64,000 nucleotides of DNA, from the NCBI RefSeq assembly GCF_003097495.1, contig NZ_QEOP01000002.1, forward strand, positions 1,116,001 to 1,180,000, written 5' to 3'. A model generated the notes under the pieces. That model saw only the letters and a program-made list of their open reading frames with translations, did not search any database and was not told where the DNA came from. The DNA comes from Amnibacterium flavum (GTDB lineage Bacteria; Actinomycetota; Actinomycetes; Actinomycetales; Microbacteriaceae). Positions 24,989 to 33,777 of this stretch are shown here, in pieces. Position 1 is the first letter of the stretch. Each line of letters starts with the position of its first letter. The position numbers and the translations under genes were made by a program.

Positions 24989-25011
24989 TATCGCTAAGTT
25001 GCTTAGCGATA
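24989..25011. promoter_or_regulatory. MarR operator, perfect 10-3-10 inverted repeat
   Basis: TATCGCTAAG (24989-24998), spacer TTG, and CTTAGCGATA (25002-25011) form a perfect palindrome between the divergent MarR and MMPL start codons. It lies 8 bp upstream of the predicted -10 box of the regulator and 29 bp before the exporter start, where a bound repressor would block both. Confidence 0.82.
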
Positions 25012-25039
25012 TGACCGCCATCGATTGAAGAGGAACCTC

Positions 25040-27091
25040 GTGCGTCGCTTCACCTCCATCGTCACAGGCCGACGCAGCGCCTGGTTCACGCTCGTCGGAT
25101 CTCTCCTCGTCATCGGCGCACTCTTCGCCGCCCTCCCCAAGGAGGCCTCCAGCGACGCTCCCGCGGCGGGGCTGCCGTCGAGCAGCCAGGCCGCCCAGGT
25201 CGATGCGCTCCTCGAGAAGTTCCCGTCGGCGGATCAGACCGCGGCGATCCTCGTCTGGAGCCGGGGCGGAGAGCAACTGAACGAGGCCGATCGATCCGCG
25301 ATCACCGAACGCGCTGCCGCGCTCGCCGAGGATTCGACGACCCCGCAGGCGGTCCAGCCCCAGTTCAGCGAGGACGGCGAGGCCGCACTCGTGGCCGTCC
25401 CGCTCGACGCGGCGACCATCGACGACGACCTCCAGGGCGCAGCCGACGAGCTCAGAAGCGTCGCCTCCGAGGGCCTGCCGGACGGGCTCGCGGCTCAGCT
25501 CACCGGTCCGGTCGGCTTCCAGGCCGACGTGTCGGGCGCCTTCGCGGGCGCCGACCTGCGCCTCCTGCTGGTGACCGTGGCCGTCGTCGCCCTGCTCCTG
25601 ATCGTGACCTACCGCAGTCCGGTTCTGTGGATCGTGCCGCTGCTCGTCGTCGGCGCCGCTGACGGCCTGTCCCGCTTCGTGGTCACCGCCCTCGCCGATG
25701 CCTTCGACATCCCCGTCGACGCCTCCATATCGGGCATCCTCTCGGTCCTCGTCTTCGGGGCGGGCACCAACTACGCGCTCCTCCTGGTCGCCCGCTACAG
25801 GGAGGAGCTCCATCACCGGCAGGACCGCAACGAGTCGATGCGGATCGCGGTGACGAGCGCGGGACCGGCCATCCTCGCCAGCGGAGGCACCGTCACGCTG
25901 AGCCTCCTCACCCTCCTGCTCGGGGAACTGGCCGGCAACCGCGCGCTCGGATTCGCGTGCGCGATCGGCGTCGTCATCGCCATGGCCTTCGCGCTGATCG
26001 TCCTCCCCGCCGCCCTGGTGGTCTGCGGTCGAGGGCTGTTCTGGCCATTCGTGCCCCGCCCGGGCACCGCCGCGAAGCGCCGAGGATTCTGGCGCGGACT
26101 GGGAGAGCGGGTGGCCCGTCGTCCGGTCGTCGTCGTCACGTCGGCCACCGCGGCCATCGCGATCCTCTGCCTCGGCCTCGGCGGCTACGCGGTCGGCCTC
26201 TCGCAGACCGATCAGCTTCTCGGGGACCCCGAGTCCGTCGCAGCTCAGAACGTGATCGACCGATCGTTCTCGGCGGGACTCAGCGGCACGACGGTCGTCC
26301 TCGCTCCCGACTCGGCCGCCGACGAGGCCGTGAGCATCGCCGAAAGCACGGACGGGGTCGCCTCGGCGCGAGCCGGTGAATCCGCCGACGGTCTGACGCG
26401 CGTGGACCTGACCCTCGACGCCGAGCCCGAGAGCGACGCCGCCTTCGCCACGATCGACAGGCTCCGGACGGCCTACGCCGACGCCGCAGGAAGCACAGCC
26501 GAGACCCTCGTCGGGGGAGTGGACGCCACCCAGCTCGACTTCAACCGCGCGGCGACGCGTGATCTCGGGCTCATCGCCCCGATCATCCTGGGGATCGTCT
26601 TCCTGGTGCTCGGTCTGCTGCTGCGATCCCTGGTGGCACCCGTGCTGCTCGTGGCCAGCGTGCTCGCCACCTTCTTCGCGAGCCTCGGCGCGTCGATCTG
26701 GATCTTCCAGGGACTTCTGGGATTCCCCGCTCTCGACACGAACGTGACGCTCTACGCGTTCCTCTTCCTCGTCGCCCTGGGGGTCGACTACAACATCTTC
26801 CTGACCACGCGCGCGCGGGAGGAACGGGCAGGACACGGCACCCGGGAGGGGATGATCCGCGCGCTCGCCTCGACGGGCGCGGTCATCACGAGTGCCGGGG
26901 TCCTGCTGGCGGCCGTGTTCGCGGTGCTCGGGGTGCTTCCCGTCGTGGCCCTCACCCAGGTCGGCATCATCGTGTGCATCGGCGTGCTTCTCGACACGCT
27001 CGTCGTGCGCACCCTGGTGGTGCCCGCTCTCGTCTTCCTCGTCGGCGACCGCTTCTGGTGGCCGTCGCGAGCGGGCCGCGCCACATCCTGA
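25040..27091 (+). CDS. MMPL-family (RND-like) exporter
   Basis: A 683-residue transporter of the MMPL/RND superfamily with about 12 membrane helices in two halves: one helix, an extracellular domain (about 45-170), then five helices; the same pattern repeats from residue about 370. The second-half helices carry FLVALGVDYNIFLTTRAREE, the conserved proton-relay aspartate region of MMPL proteins. Likely exports lipids or toxic compounds using proton motive force. GTG 25040 is chosen for the AGAGGA ribosome-binding site just upstream; a TTG at 25025 is less likely. Controlled, by inference, by the divergent MarR. Confidence 0.92.
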   Translation: MRRFTSIVTGRRSAWFTLVGSLLVIGALFAALPKEASSDAPAAGLPSSSQAAQVDALLEKFPSADQTAAILVWSRGGEQLNEADRSAITERAAALAEDSTTPQAVQPQFSEDGEAALVAVPLDAATIDDDLQGAADELRSVASEGLPDGLAAQLTGPVGFQADVSGAFAGADLRLLLVTVAVVALLLIVTYRSPVLWIVPLLVVGAADGLSRFVVTALADAFDIPVDASISGILSVLVFGAGTNYALLLVARYREELHHRQDRNESMRIAVTSAGPAILASGGTVTLSLLTLLLGELAGNRALGFACAIGVVIAMAFALIVLPAALVVCGRGLFWPFVPRPGTAAKRRGFWRGLGERVARRPVVVVTSATAAIAILCLGLGGYAVGLSQTDQLLGDPESVAAQNVIDRSFSAGLSGTTVVLAPDSAADEAVSIAESTDGVASARAGESADGLTRVDLTLDAEPESDAAFATIDRLRTAYADAAGSTAETLVGGVDATQLDFNRAATRDLGLIAPIILGIVFLVLGLLLRSLVAPVLLVASVLATFFASLGASIWIFQGLLGFPALDTNVTLYAFLFLVALGVDYNIFLTTRAREERAGHGTREGMIRALASTGAVITSAGVLLAAVFAVLGVLPVVALTQVGIIVCIGVLLDTLVVRTLVVPALVFLVGDRFWWPSRAGRATS

Positions 27092-27156
27092 GTCGAGCGT
27101 CCTCCCTGTCTGGGCGCTACGCTTCACGGGCCACGGATTGAGACGAGGGAGCAGCG

Positions 27157-27645
27157 ATGCACGAGAACCAGCCCATCGACGAACTGATCGACGAGTTGGA
27201 GCAGGAGCAGCAGGAACTGATCCTCGACCACTTCGACGACGACGATGCCCTCGAGCTCGGGCTCCGCATGCTCGACATCGCCCGCGAGGACGAACTGCCC
27301 GTCGTCATCGCGGTGACCAAGGGGGCGCAATCCGTGTTCCGCGCGGCACTGCCCGGTTCCGTGCCCGATTTCCACCACTGGGTCGAGCGCAAGGCCGGGG
27401 CGGTTCTCCGTTTCGGCGAGCCCTCCTACCTCGTGCAGCTCCGCCATGAGGCGCGCGGTGAGCGTTTCGAGGATCGGCCCGACGTCGATCACGCGGCGAT
27501 CGCCGGCCACGGCGGTTCAGTGCCCATCCGGGTCGACGGGATCGGCATCGTGGGCACGGCGAGCGTCTCGGGACTCACCCAGCAGGCCGACCATGTCCTC
27601 GCAGCACGGGCGATCGCAGACCTCATCGCATCCAGTCGCGACTGA
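27157..27645 (+). CDS. DUF336 / UPF0303-type protein
   Basis: A 162-residue protein with an acidic N-terminal helix rich in Asp, Glu and Gln, then a DUF336 (GlcG/HbpS-like, PF03928) domain: LPVVIAVTKGAQSVFRAALP, later GSVPIRV and IGIVGTASVSGLTQQADHVL. The UPF0303 subgroup is sometimes called heme-degrading domain-containing because HbpS binds heme, but no heme ligand can be confirmed here. Promoter-like TACGCT at about 27117 and GAGGGAG before the ATG. It is separate from the MMPL gene by 65 nt. Confidence 0.85.
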   Translation: MHENQPIDELIDELEQEQQELILDHFDDDDALELGLRMLDIAREDELPVVIAVTKGAQSVFRAALPGSVPDFHHWVERKAGAVLRFGEPSYLVQLRHEARGERFEDRPDVDHAAIAGHGGSVPIRVDGIGIVGTASVSGLTQQADHVLAARAIADLIASSRD

Positions 27646-27691
27646 GGCTTCTCCCAGCTTCGATCGAGTCGGGCACTCTACGGTCGGCCGG

Positions 27692-28402
27692 ATGAGCACG
27701 CCCACCGCACCGAAGCTTCGCGAGCAGGATCGCAAGACCTACGAGGTGTCTCGGCGGTGGCCTCTCGTCAGCGGGTCGATCGCGCTTGCGCTCGTCCTCA
27801 TCGGCGGCGTCCTCATCGCGCTCAGGCAGTTCGCCGTGGTTCCCTACTCGATCGACAGCGCGTGGATGGACGAGCTCTACGAGAACAGGACTCCGGCGCT
27901 CGAGAACGTCGCGTACTTCTTCGACTGGATGGGGGGCGGCATCGTCGGCGTCTTCGTCGTGCCGATCGCGCTCGCGATCGTGCTGATCGCGATGAAGCGC
28001 AAATGGGGCGCGGTGTACTTCATCTCGGCCTGCGTAGTGAGCGCGGGCCTGGTTCAGCTCGTGAAGAACCTCGTCGAGCGGCCGCGCCCGGAGCAGATCC
28101 TCGTCCACGCGGATTTCGGGTCATTCCCGAGCGGGCATACCGCCAACGCGGCGACGCTCGCGGTCGTCCTCGGCTTCATCGGCCGCCGCTGGTGGGTGTG
28201 GGCGATCGGGGCGCTGTGGGTGATCGGGATGCTCCTCAGTCGCAACTACCTCGGCGCCCACTGGCTGACCGACACGCTCGGCGGCCTGGTGCTCGGCGCG
28301 GCCGTCGCACTCATCCTGTGGGCCCCGTTCGCGCACCGTCTGCACCGCGAGACATTGGCGAAACGAGATATCGAGCCGGTGGCGGGAGTCCCCGCCAGCT
28401 GA
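27692..28402 (+). CDS. PAP2-family membrane phosphatase
   Basis: A 236-residue membrane phosphatase with about six helices. All three PAP2 catalytic motifs are present: K-x6-RP as KNLVERPRP from Lys125, PSGH at 146-149, and SRNYLGAHWLTD (R-x5-H-x3-D). Such enzymes dephosphorylate lipid phosphates, including undecaprenyl diphosphate or phosphatidic acid, on the outer face of the membrane. ATG 27692 follows TACGGT (27679-27684) by 7 nt, a predicted leaderless start. It converges with the antiporter gene. Confidence 0.93.
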   Translation: MSTPTAPKLREQDRKTYEVSRRWPLVSGSIALALVLIGGVLIALRQFAVVPYSIDSAWMDELYENRTPALENVAYFFDWMGGGIVGVFVVPIALAIVLIAMKRKWGAVYFISACVVSAGLVQLVKNLVERPRPEQILVHADFGSFPSGHTANAATLAVVLGFIGRRWWVWAIGALWVIGMLLSRNYLGAHWLTDTLGGLVLGAAVALILWAPFAHRLHRETLAKRDIEPVAGVPAS

Positions 28403-28412
28403 CTCGAGCGCC

Positions 28413-30092
28413 TTACTCGGACCTCGCGCCGGCGGGGTCGCCGGCCGGGTGACCCTCCGCCTCCGCGTCACCCCTGACCGCGAACGTCGGAGGCATGCCA
28501 GGTTTGCGCGGAACCTCACCCTTGATCGTTCCTCCGGCCGAGGTCTTCAGAGCGATCTCCTCCGCATCGATGGCCGAGAGGACGTCCTGCACGGCGTACT
28601 CCTCGAAGCGCCCCTCCTGCCGCGCAGCGATGACGGCGTCACGTTCTCCCCGGATCATCGTCTTGCGCAGGTGGGCGTACGCCATCAGCTGCGGCTCGTC
28701 GGATTCAGCGTCGAGGTCACCGACATCGGCGAGGAAGCTCGCGTTGTCGCGGAGCTGTCGGACCACGCGCTGATCGATCCCCGACAGGTCGAGGTCGTCG
28801 AGGAGCTTCAGCCCGGCCGCCTGAGCCTCGGCCATCAGGAGCTGACGCTGCGTGCGCTCCTGGGCGGCATTCGGCGGCGGCAGACGCAGCTTGCGGATGA
28901 CCGTCGGCAGCAGCAGACCGGCCAGCAGGCTGCCGATGATGACGATGACCGCGAGCAGCTGCAGGAACGCCCGATGCGGGGTCTCCGGCGGCAGGAGCAG
29001 CACCGCCACCAGGGTCACCACGCCACGGACGCCTGCGACGCCGACGGCCACGCTGTTGCGCCATCCCCAGCGTCGGTCGCGCAGGAACCCGGGTCCGTAG
29101 GTGTAGGCGACGAAGGACAGCGTGACCCAGACCGCCCGGGCGAGGAACACGGCCCCGAGAACGGCGGCGATGATCATCACCGTCGTCCAGAGGTCGGGGA
29201 AGTCCTCCGACGCCGCCTCGACGATGTCGGCGAGCGAGAGCCCGATGATGAGGAACACGGCGTTCTCGAGCAGGAAGCCGATGGTGCGCCAGTTGATCGA
29301 CTCGGCGATGCGCGCCGACGCCGACTGGATCGTGGGGGAGCGGTAGGCGAGGAAGAGGCCGGCCACCACCACCGCGAGGACGCCCGAGCCGTGCAGCAGC
29401 TGCGCCGGGATGAAGGTCACGTACGGCGTGATGAGCGAGAGGCTCGTGTCGAGGACGGGTGCCCGCAGACGCGATCGGATGAATGCGAACAGGAAGCCGA
29501 CGCCGATTCCGACAGCAAGTCCCACCCCGACCGCCAGGAGGAGGTCGACGCCGATCATGGCGGGGGTGACCACACTCGTGATCGCGAGGATCGAGGCGTT
29601 CAAGGCGACCAGGGCGACCGCGTCATTGAGCAGGCTCTCGCCCTCGAGCACCGTGAGCAGTCGACGGGGGAGCCGGAGCCGGCCCACGACCGCGTTGACC
29701 GCGACCGTGTCGGTGGGCGCCACGACCGCACCGAAGGCCAGGCCGGCGGCGAGGGTGATACCGGGAACGACGAGCCAGGTCGTCAGCCCGACGGTGAAGA
29801 CGGTGAAGACCACGAGTCCGACGGAGAGGAGCAGGATCGAGTCGAGGCGGGCCCTGATGTCGATGAGAGAGGTGTGGATCGCTGCGGCGAAGAGCAGCGG
29901 CGGGAGCACCGCGTAGAGGATGACGTCGGGCTCGACCTCGACCGTCGGGACGGCCGGGATGAAGGACGCGATGGCGCCGATCACCACGAGTGCGACCGGT
30001 GCGGACCAGCCGAACTTTCCGGTGAATCCGGTGACACTGACCGTCACGATGACGAACAGCACCACGCCGATGATGGTCTCGACCGAGTCCAT
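28413..30092 (-). CDS. CPA1-type Na+/H+ antiporter
   Basis: A 559-residue transporter with about 12 membrane helices followed by a cytoplasmic region of some 150 residues. Family motifs include FGAVVAPTDTVAVNAVVGRL and LEGESLLNDAVALVALNASI, with the paired Asn-Asp that bind the cation. It would exchange Na+ (or K+) for H+ for pH and salt tolerance. The C-terminal region (RGERDAVIAARQEGRFEEYA...) is charged and probably regulatory. Start ATG 30092 has a GAGGGGAG ribosome-binding site. Confidence 0.93.
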   Translation of the reverse strand: MDSVETIIGVVLFVIVTVSVTGFTGKFGWSAPVALVVIGAIASFIPAVPTVEVEPDVILYAVLPPLLFAAAIHTSLIDIRARLDSILLLSVGLVVFTVFTVGLTTWLVVPGITLAAGLAFGAVVAPTDTVAVNAVVGRLRLPRRLLTVLEGESLLNDAVALVALNASILAITSVVTPAMIGVDLLLAVGVGLAVGIGVGFLFAFIRSRLRAPVLDTSLSLITPYVTFIPAQLLHGSGVLAVVVAGLFLAYRSPTIQSASARIAESINWRTIGFLLENAVFLIIGLSLADIVEAASEDFPDLWTTVMIIAAVLGAVFLARAVWVTLSFVAYTYGPGFLRDRRWGWRNSVAVGVAGVRGVVTLVAVLLLPPETPHRAFLQLLAVIVIIGSLLAGLLLPTVIRKLRLPPPNAAQERTQRQLLMAEAQAAGLKLLDDLDLSGIDQRVVRQLRDNASFLADVGDLDAESDEPQLMAYAHLRKTMIRGERDAVIAARQEGRFEEYAVQDVLSAIDAEEIALKTSAGGTIKGEVPRKPGMPPTFAVRGDAEAEGHPAGDPAGARSE

Positions 30093-30162
30093 GCAGCTCC
30101 CCTCGACATCCGACCCCGCTGGGGTCGGAGCTGGGAGCCGTCACTCCCGCGTCCCGGGCAAC

Positions 30163-30423
30163 CTATCCTGTCCGCGCTTCATTCCCCATACCGGTCGGGC
30201 AGTGGAGCATGGTCCGGGGGAGTCCGCGTTCGATCCGGTGCTCGGACATCGGGAAACCGCACAACGGACAGGCCGGCGGCGCAGCGGGCGCGGCGACCTC
30301 GTCGTAGGGACCGAGCTGCGGTGGGCCGATGTAGGGTCGCAGCCGATCATTCAACCGATTGATGACGCCGCCGAGTCCGCGCTCGCGAGGGTTGCTCTCG
30401 TTCCGGCCATTTGTTCGTGCCAC
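30163..30423 (-). CDS. Small zinc-ribbon-like protein
   Basis: An 86-residue basic protein with a putative zinc site CPLCGFPMSEHRIER followed by MLHCP near the C-terminus, giving C-x2-C...H...C ligands. The N-terminus is Arg/Asn-rich and unstructured, then LGGVINRLNDRLRPYIGPPQ. Small proteins like this occur in related actinobacteria but no function is known to me. The start codon lies only 5 bp from a palindrome (30428-30441) shared with the divergent OhrR-like gene, so the two may respond to the same signal. Confidence 0.6.
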   Translation of the reverse strand: MARTNGRNESNPRERGLGGVINRLNDRLRPYIGPPQLGPYDEVAAPAAPPACPLCGFPMSEHRIERGLPRTMLHCPTGMGNEARTG

Positions 30424-30427
30424 AATG

Positions 30428-30441
30428 ATTAGTGTACTAAT
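30428..30441. promoter_or_regulatory. Palindrome between OhrR-like gene and zinc-ribbon gene
   Basis: ATTAGT-GT-ACTAAT is a 14-bp palindrome in an AT-rich island of otherwise GC-rich DNA, between two divergent genes. OhrR/MarR operators are typically AT-rich palindromes in this position, so I read it as the autoregulatory site. Confidence 0.65.
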
Positions 30442-30459
30442 GAAATCGAGGACGGGGTA

Positions 30460-30906
30460 GTGGTGGCGACGACTGATGCAGGCGAGGATCTCCTCGCGCT
30501 CGACAACCAGGTCTGCTTCGCGCTCGCGGTGGCGTCACGGAGCGTGATCGCGCTCTACCGGCCGCTGCTCGAACCACTCGGGGTCACGCATCCGCAGTAC
30601 CTGGTCCTTCTCGCGCTGTGGGGCCGCGACGGCATGACGATGGGGGAGCTGTCGTCGACACTGCGACTCGAGCCGGCGACCCTCTCTCCGCTGCTCAAAC
30701 GTCTCGAGGCGATCGGTTACGTCTCTCGCGGCCGCCGCCCGAGCGATGAGCGAGTGCTCGAGGTGACGCTGACGCAGGCGGGCCACGACGCTCGAGCGAC
30801 GGCGGAACGGATCCCGGCTCAGGTCGTCGAGCGGCTGGGTCTCCCGATGGAGCGACTGGAGTCGCTCCGGGACGCTCTGCACCTGATCATCGCGGCGTCG
30901 GCGTGA
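30460..30906 (+). CDS. OhrR-type MarR regulator (organic peroxide sensor)
   Basis: A 148-residue MarR protein whose start, LDNQVCFALAVASRSVIALY, matches the OhrR group and keeps the reactive cysteine (Cys19) that organic hydroperoxides oxidise. The domain YRPLLEPLGVTHPQYLVLLA and the winged HTH around residues 65-100 (STLRLEPATLSPLLKRLEAI) are typical. Oxidation would release DNA and induce ohr, but no ohr gene is in the neighbourhood; instead a zinc-ribbon gene is divergent and an alpha/beta hydrolase converges. Two adjacent GTG codons (30460, 30463) could start it. Confidence 0.88.
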   Translation: MVATTDAGEDLLALDNQVCFALAVASRSVIALYRPLLEPLGVTHPQYLVLLALWGRDGMTMGELSSTLRLEPATLSPLLKRLEAIGYVSRGRRPSDERVLEVTLTQAGHDARATAERIPAQVVERLGLPMERLESLRDALHLIIAASA

Positions 30907-30919
30907 CGGTCCGCAGCGG

Positions 30920-31711
30920 TCAGTCGGCGAGGAACGCAGCGGCGCGCTGACCCCAGCCGCGGACCTCGTCGGGTTCGTCGGCGATCTCGAGAACGGCGTC
31001 GGGCAACAGCTCGGCCAGCCTCTCGGCTGTGCTGACGGGGTGACCGGGGTCGGTCGTCCAGGGGAGCAGCAGGGCGGGGTGCGGGATCGTGCGGATCTCC
31101 GCAGGGTCGGGAAGGTCGGAGGACGCCGCTCCACGGAACACCGCGGGAAGCAGCTCCTGTGCGACCGCGGGCGCCGGCAGATCCAGCCAGCCGCCTTCGA
31201 CGAGGAGAGGGGCGGGCTGCATGGTCGCTGCGAGACGAGCCACAGCGCCGGGTCCGCTCGATTCGACGAAGTCGGCGCCGGCGAGGTAGGTGCCCGCCTG
31301 CGCAGCGCGGGTCTCCCATGCTGTCGGCGGGATGGAGAGGACCAGGCGCCGGAACCGATCGGGCCGCCGGATCGCCGCCCAGATGATCGTCGCGGTGCCC
31401 ATCGATGCACCGATGGCATCGACGGGAGCATCGGGGGAGACGGTGTCGATGAGCGCGAGCAGGTCCTCGGCCAGCGCGGACCAGACGTAGTCGGCCTGTT
31501 CGGGCCGCCCCGTCGAGGCTCCGTGGCCCCGGGCGTCGTATCTGACGAGCCGAGCTCCGGTGGCAACCGCCGACCAGTCGAAGACGCCCCAGGCCTCCTC
31601 GGCGCCGCGGCTCGACGTGAGTCCGTGAGCGGCGACGACGACCCGATCGCCGGAGCCGATCGTCGAGTAGGCGAGCTGGGCGCTGGGGACGTCGAGAAGC
31701 TGATCTGTCAC
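30920..31711 (-). CDS. Alpha/beta hydrolase
   Basis: A 263-residue alpha/beta-hydrolase fold protein. VVVAAHGLTSSRG contributes the oxyanion-hole region, the nucleophile elbow is GASMG, and a late DPGHPVST contains the candidate catalytic histidine. No signal peptide. Substrate unknown. GTG 31711 is preceded on the minus strand by TAGCGT (31718-31723) at 6 nt, a predicted leaderless start. It converges with the OhrR-like gene, whose stop lies 14 nt away. Confidence 0.88.
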   Translation of the reverse strand: MTDQLLDVPSAQLAYSTIGSGDRVVVAAHGLTSSRGAEEAWGVFDWSAVATGARLVRYDARGHGASTGRPEQADYVWSALAEDLLALIDTVSPDAPVDAIGASMGTATIIWAAIRRPDRFRRLVLSIPPTAWETRAAQAGTYLAGADFVESSGPGAVARLAATMQPAPLLVEGGWLDLPAPAVAQELLPAVFRGAASSDLPDPAEIRTIPHPALLLPWTTDPGHPVSTAERLAELLPDAVLEIADEPDEVRGWGQRAAAFLAD

Positions 31712-31829
31712 GTCGGCACGCTACGCCCTCCCTCCGATACCGGGTAATCGGAGGTGCGCGTCGCCGGAGCGATCGGGGAAAAGTGAGTTCCGGCGCATTG
31801 TGAGGTTTGCTCGCGACTAGGTTATGACC

Positions 31830-32096
31830 ATGCGAAAGCATGAGATCGCCCCGCTGATCCTCGGACTCGTCGTGGCTGGGCTGGTGAGCATCGGCGCCTA
31901 CACGCTGAAGAATCTGACCGTGCTGCTGATCGTCCCGGCGCTGGTCGCGATCATGCTGACGGCGAGGATCATCCGCGATCACGTGAGAGCAGGGCGCGGG
32001 GGAGAGACCGGCCCGCACGTGCCGAACCAGGGGCAGGACGGTTCGGACGCCCGGACCGGCGAGGCAGTGCCGCCGAGCGGGTCGTCGCTCTCCTAG
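31830..32096 (+). CDS. Small two-helix membrane protein
   Basis: An 88-residue protein with two membrane helices (APLILGLVVAGLVSIGAYTL and LTVLLIVPALVAIMLTARII) and a hydrophilic Gly/Pro/Ser-rich tail. ATG 31830 is preferred to ATG 31824, because TAGGTT (31818-31823) ends 6 nt before it, which would make it a leaderless start. It begins a run of three small genes with membrane segments (31830-32959). Function unknown. Confidence 0.6.
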   Translation: MRKHEIAPLILGLVVAGLVSIGAYTLKNLTVLLIVPALVAIMLTARIIRDHVRAGRGGETGPHVPNQGQDGSDARTGEAVPPSGSSLS

Positions 32097-32106
32097 AGTG
32101 ATCCGG

Positions 32107-32589
32107 ATGAACAGAGCAACCGCGTCAGCCTCCTCACCACCCGTGCTGCTGCGTTCTCCTGCCGCCGTCCGCTGGACTTTGCTCATCGTCTTCGCCGCGG
32201 TGTTCGTCGCCTGCGTCGCGGTGACGAACAGCTCGGCTCCGAGCACCCTCGAGCGTGGGATCGTGGTCGTCCTGGGGGCTGCGAGCCTGGCGATCGCGAT
32301 CAGGGCTCTGCGCGTCGCCGTCGTCCTCACCGAGGCGGGTCTGGTCTCTCGCGGCTTCCTCTGGTCGACGCAGATCGCACGGACAGCCATCACCGAGGTC
32401 AGTCGCGAGGCCCGCGTGACCTGGATCGACAAGGCCGATGTGCAGCGCCAGACGATCCTGAGCCCGCTGATGACCCTGAGCTCGCGAGCGGCGGGGGAGT
32501 CGTCCCCACGAGCCGACGCCGTGGCCGTCATTCAGAAGTGGCACTCGGATGGTCGCCGAGGTCGGGGCAACCGTTCGAGCAGACGCTGA
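32107..32589 (+). CDS. Membrane protein, possibly PH-like
   Basis: A 160-residue protein with two adjacent membrane helices (about 20-40 and 48-66) and a soluble C-terminal half. The hairpin followed by VVLTEAGLVSRGFLWSTQIA and ITEV resembles small membrane-bound bacterial PH-domain proteins; that assignment is tentative. Its ATG follows TAGAGT (32094-32099) by 7 nt, so a leaderless transcript is expected although the preceding gene ends only 10 nt upstream. The basic C-terminus is Arg/Ser-rich. Confidence 0.6.
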   Translation: MNRATASASSPPVLLRSPAAVRWTLLIVFAAVFVACVAVTNSSAPSTLERGIVVVLGAASLAIAIRALRVAVVLTEAGLVSRGFLWSTQIARTAITEVSREARVTWIDKADVQRQTILSPLMTLSSRAAGESSPRADAVAVIQKWHSDGRRGRGNRSSRR

Positions 32590-32590
32590 C

Positions 32591-32959
32591 ATGGACGCCC
32601 TGCCGCCTCCTCATGACGACGCCGAGCCCGGCTGGTACGTCGACCCGATGGCCGACGACATGCTGCGCTGGTGGGACGGCGCGGAGTGGTCCGAGACCGA
32701 GTTCAAACTCGTCAAGCCGCCGTTCGGTCTCACCGAGGGCACGAAGGTCGACGTGCTCCTCGGATCGGAGGGTCGCATCGGCTCAGTCGCGAACGTCGTC
32801 ATCTGTGCGATTCTGATCGTCGGCTTGATCGTTTTCTGGGTGAATCAGCGGTTCGACATCTGGCTGGCGCTGCTGGGATTGCTGGCGCTCGTCGGACTCG
32901 AGATCTTCTTCGTGCGGGCCGCACTGAAGGTGCGCCGCGACGATCTCCGTGAACCATGA
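32591..32959 (+). CDS. DUF2510 membrane protein
   Basis: A 122-residue protein. The N-terminus has the DUF2510 signature PGWYVDPMADDMLRWWDGAE (residues about 13-32), a short tryptophan-rich module common at the start of actinobacterial membrane proteins, and two membrane helices follow (about 68-110, NVVICAILIVGLIVFWVN and a second). ATG 32591 directly follows the stop of the preceding gene (32587-32589), so they are co-translated. Function unknown. Confidence 0.78.
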   Translation: MDALPPPHDDAEPGWYVDPMADDMLRWWDGAEWSETEFKLVKPPFGLTEGTKVDVLLGSEGRIGSVANVVICAILIVGLIVFWVNQRFDIWLALLGLLALVGLEIFFVRAALKVRRDDLREP

Positions 32960-33116
32960 CGATCATCGAGTAAATCGTCCGACGAACCACCCGGACCGCT
33001 GTGATCTCAGCGCGCCGATAATGCACATTATGTCAGTTTGATTCTCGGAAGGGCCGGAAACGGCGTGACCCACGCCACCTGGACCCGTCACTGACGATCG
33101 CCGACCGCCCTGCTAC

Positions 33117-33758
33117 TCAGCGAGCGAACGTGACATGGTTCACGCCCGCCTCCGACAGTTCGGACGTCACGGCGTAGCCGAGGTCGAAGCTCCGCAGGTC
33201 ATCCCAGAGACTCGTGCCCTGACCGAGGACGATCGGCGAGACCGCGACGTGCAGCCGGTCGACGAGACCGGCGGTGAGGAAGTCGCGGACGGTGCCGACT
33301 CCCCCGCCGATTCGCACGTCGGCTCCGCCGGCCAGCCTGAGCGCCTGGTCGAGGGCCTCTTGCGGACTGACGGACAGGAACTCGAACCGAGTGCCGTTGG
33401 CGAAGTCGATCGTCCGACGCTGCTGATGCGTCAGCACGAGGACCGGATAGCCGAACGGCGGCTCCTCGCCCCACCAGCCGCGCCAGTCCGGGTCGTCGGG
33501 GAACGAATGGAGTCCGAACATGGCGGCTCCCATGATCTCCGCACCGACTCCGTCGAAGTAGGCGGCGGCATATCGATCGTCGACCCCGGTCGTTCCCTCC
33601 CCCGTGGTGTCACGCAGGACCCGCTCGCGCATCGTCTTCGTCCCGACGTATGCTGCGACCAGACGCCCCCAGTCCTCGCCCATCGGATTCTCGGCTGTCT
33701 GATTCGCCGGCATCGCGATGCCGTCGAGCGAGAGATTGAGGTCGACCCGAACCGCCAC
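33117..33758 (-). CDS. RibD/dihydrofolate-reductase-like protein
   Basis: A 213-residue protein of the RibD C-terminal/DHFR-like superfamily, with LNLSLDGIAM at the start and RIGGGVGTVRDFLTAGLVDR, the NADPH-binding glycine loop, near residue 155-175. These enzymes reduce flavin precursors or other small molecules; the true substrate of this subgroup is not known. GTG 33758 is chosen for its strong GGAGGA ribosome-binding site; an upstream ATG at 33794 lies inside the operator. It is divergent from a second protein of the same superfamily. Confidence 0.87.
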   Translation of the reverse strand: MAVRVDLNLSLDGIAMPANQTAENPMGEDWGRLVAAYVGTKTMRERVLRDTTGEGTTGVDDRYAAAYFDGVGAEIMGAAMFGLHSFPDDPDWRGWWGEEPPFGYPVLVLTHQQRRTIDFANGTRFEFLSVSPQEALDQALRLAGGADVRIGGGVGTVRDFLTAGLVDRLHVAVSPIVLGQGTSLWDDLRSFDLGYAVTSELSEAGVNHVTFAR

Positions 33759-33777
33759 TGATTCCTCCGGTTTGAAA

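Noticed and set aside
24860-27127. Long minus-strand frame across the MMPL gene
   Set aside because: Low-complexity Gly/Glu/Arg translation and a start inside unrelated sequence; the plus-strand MMPL protein is complete.
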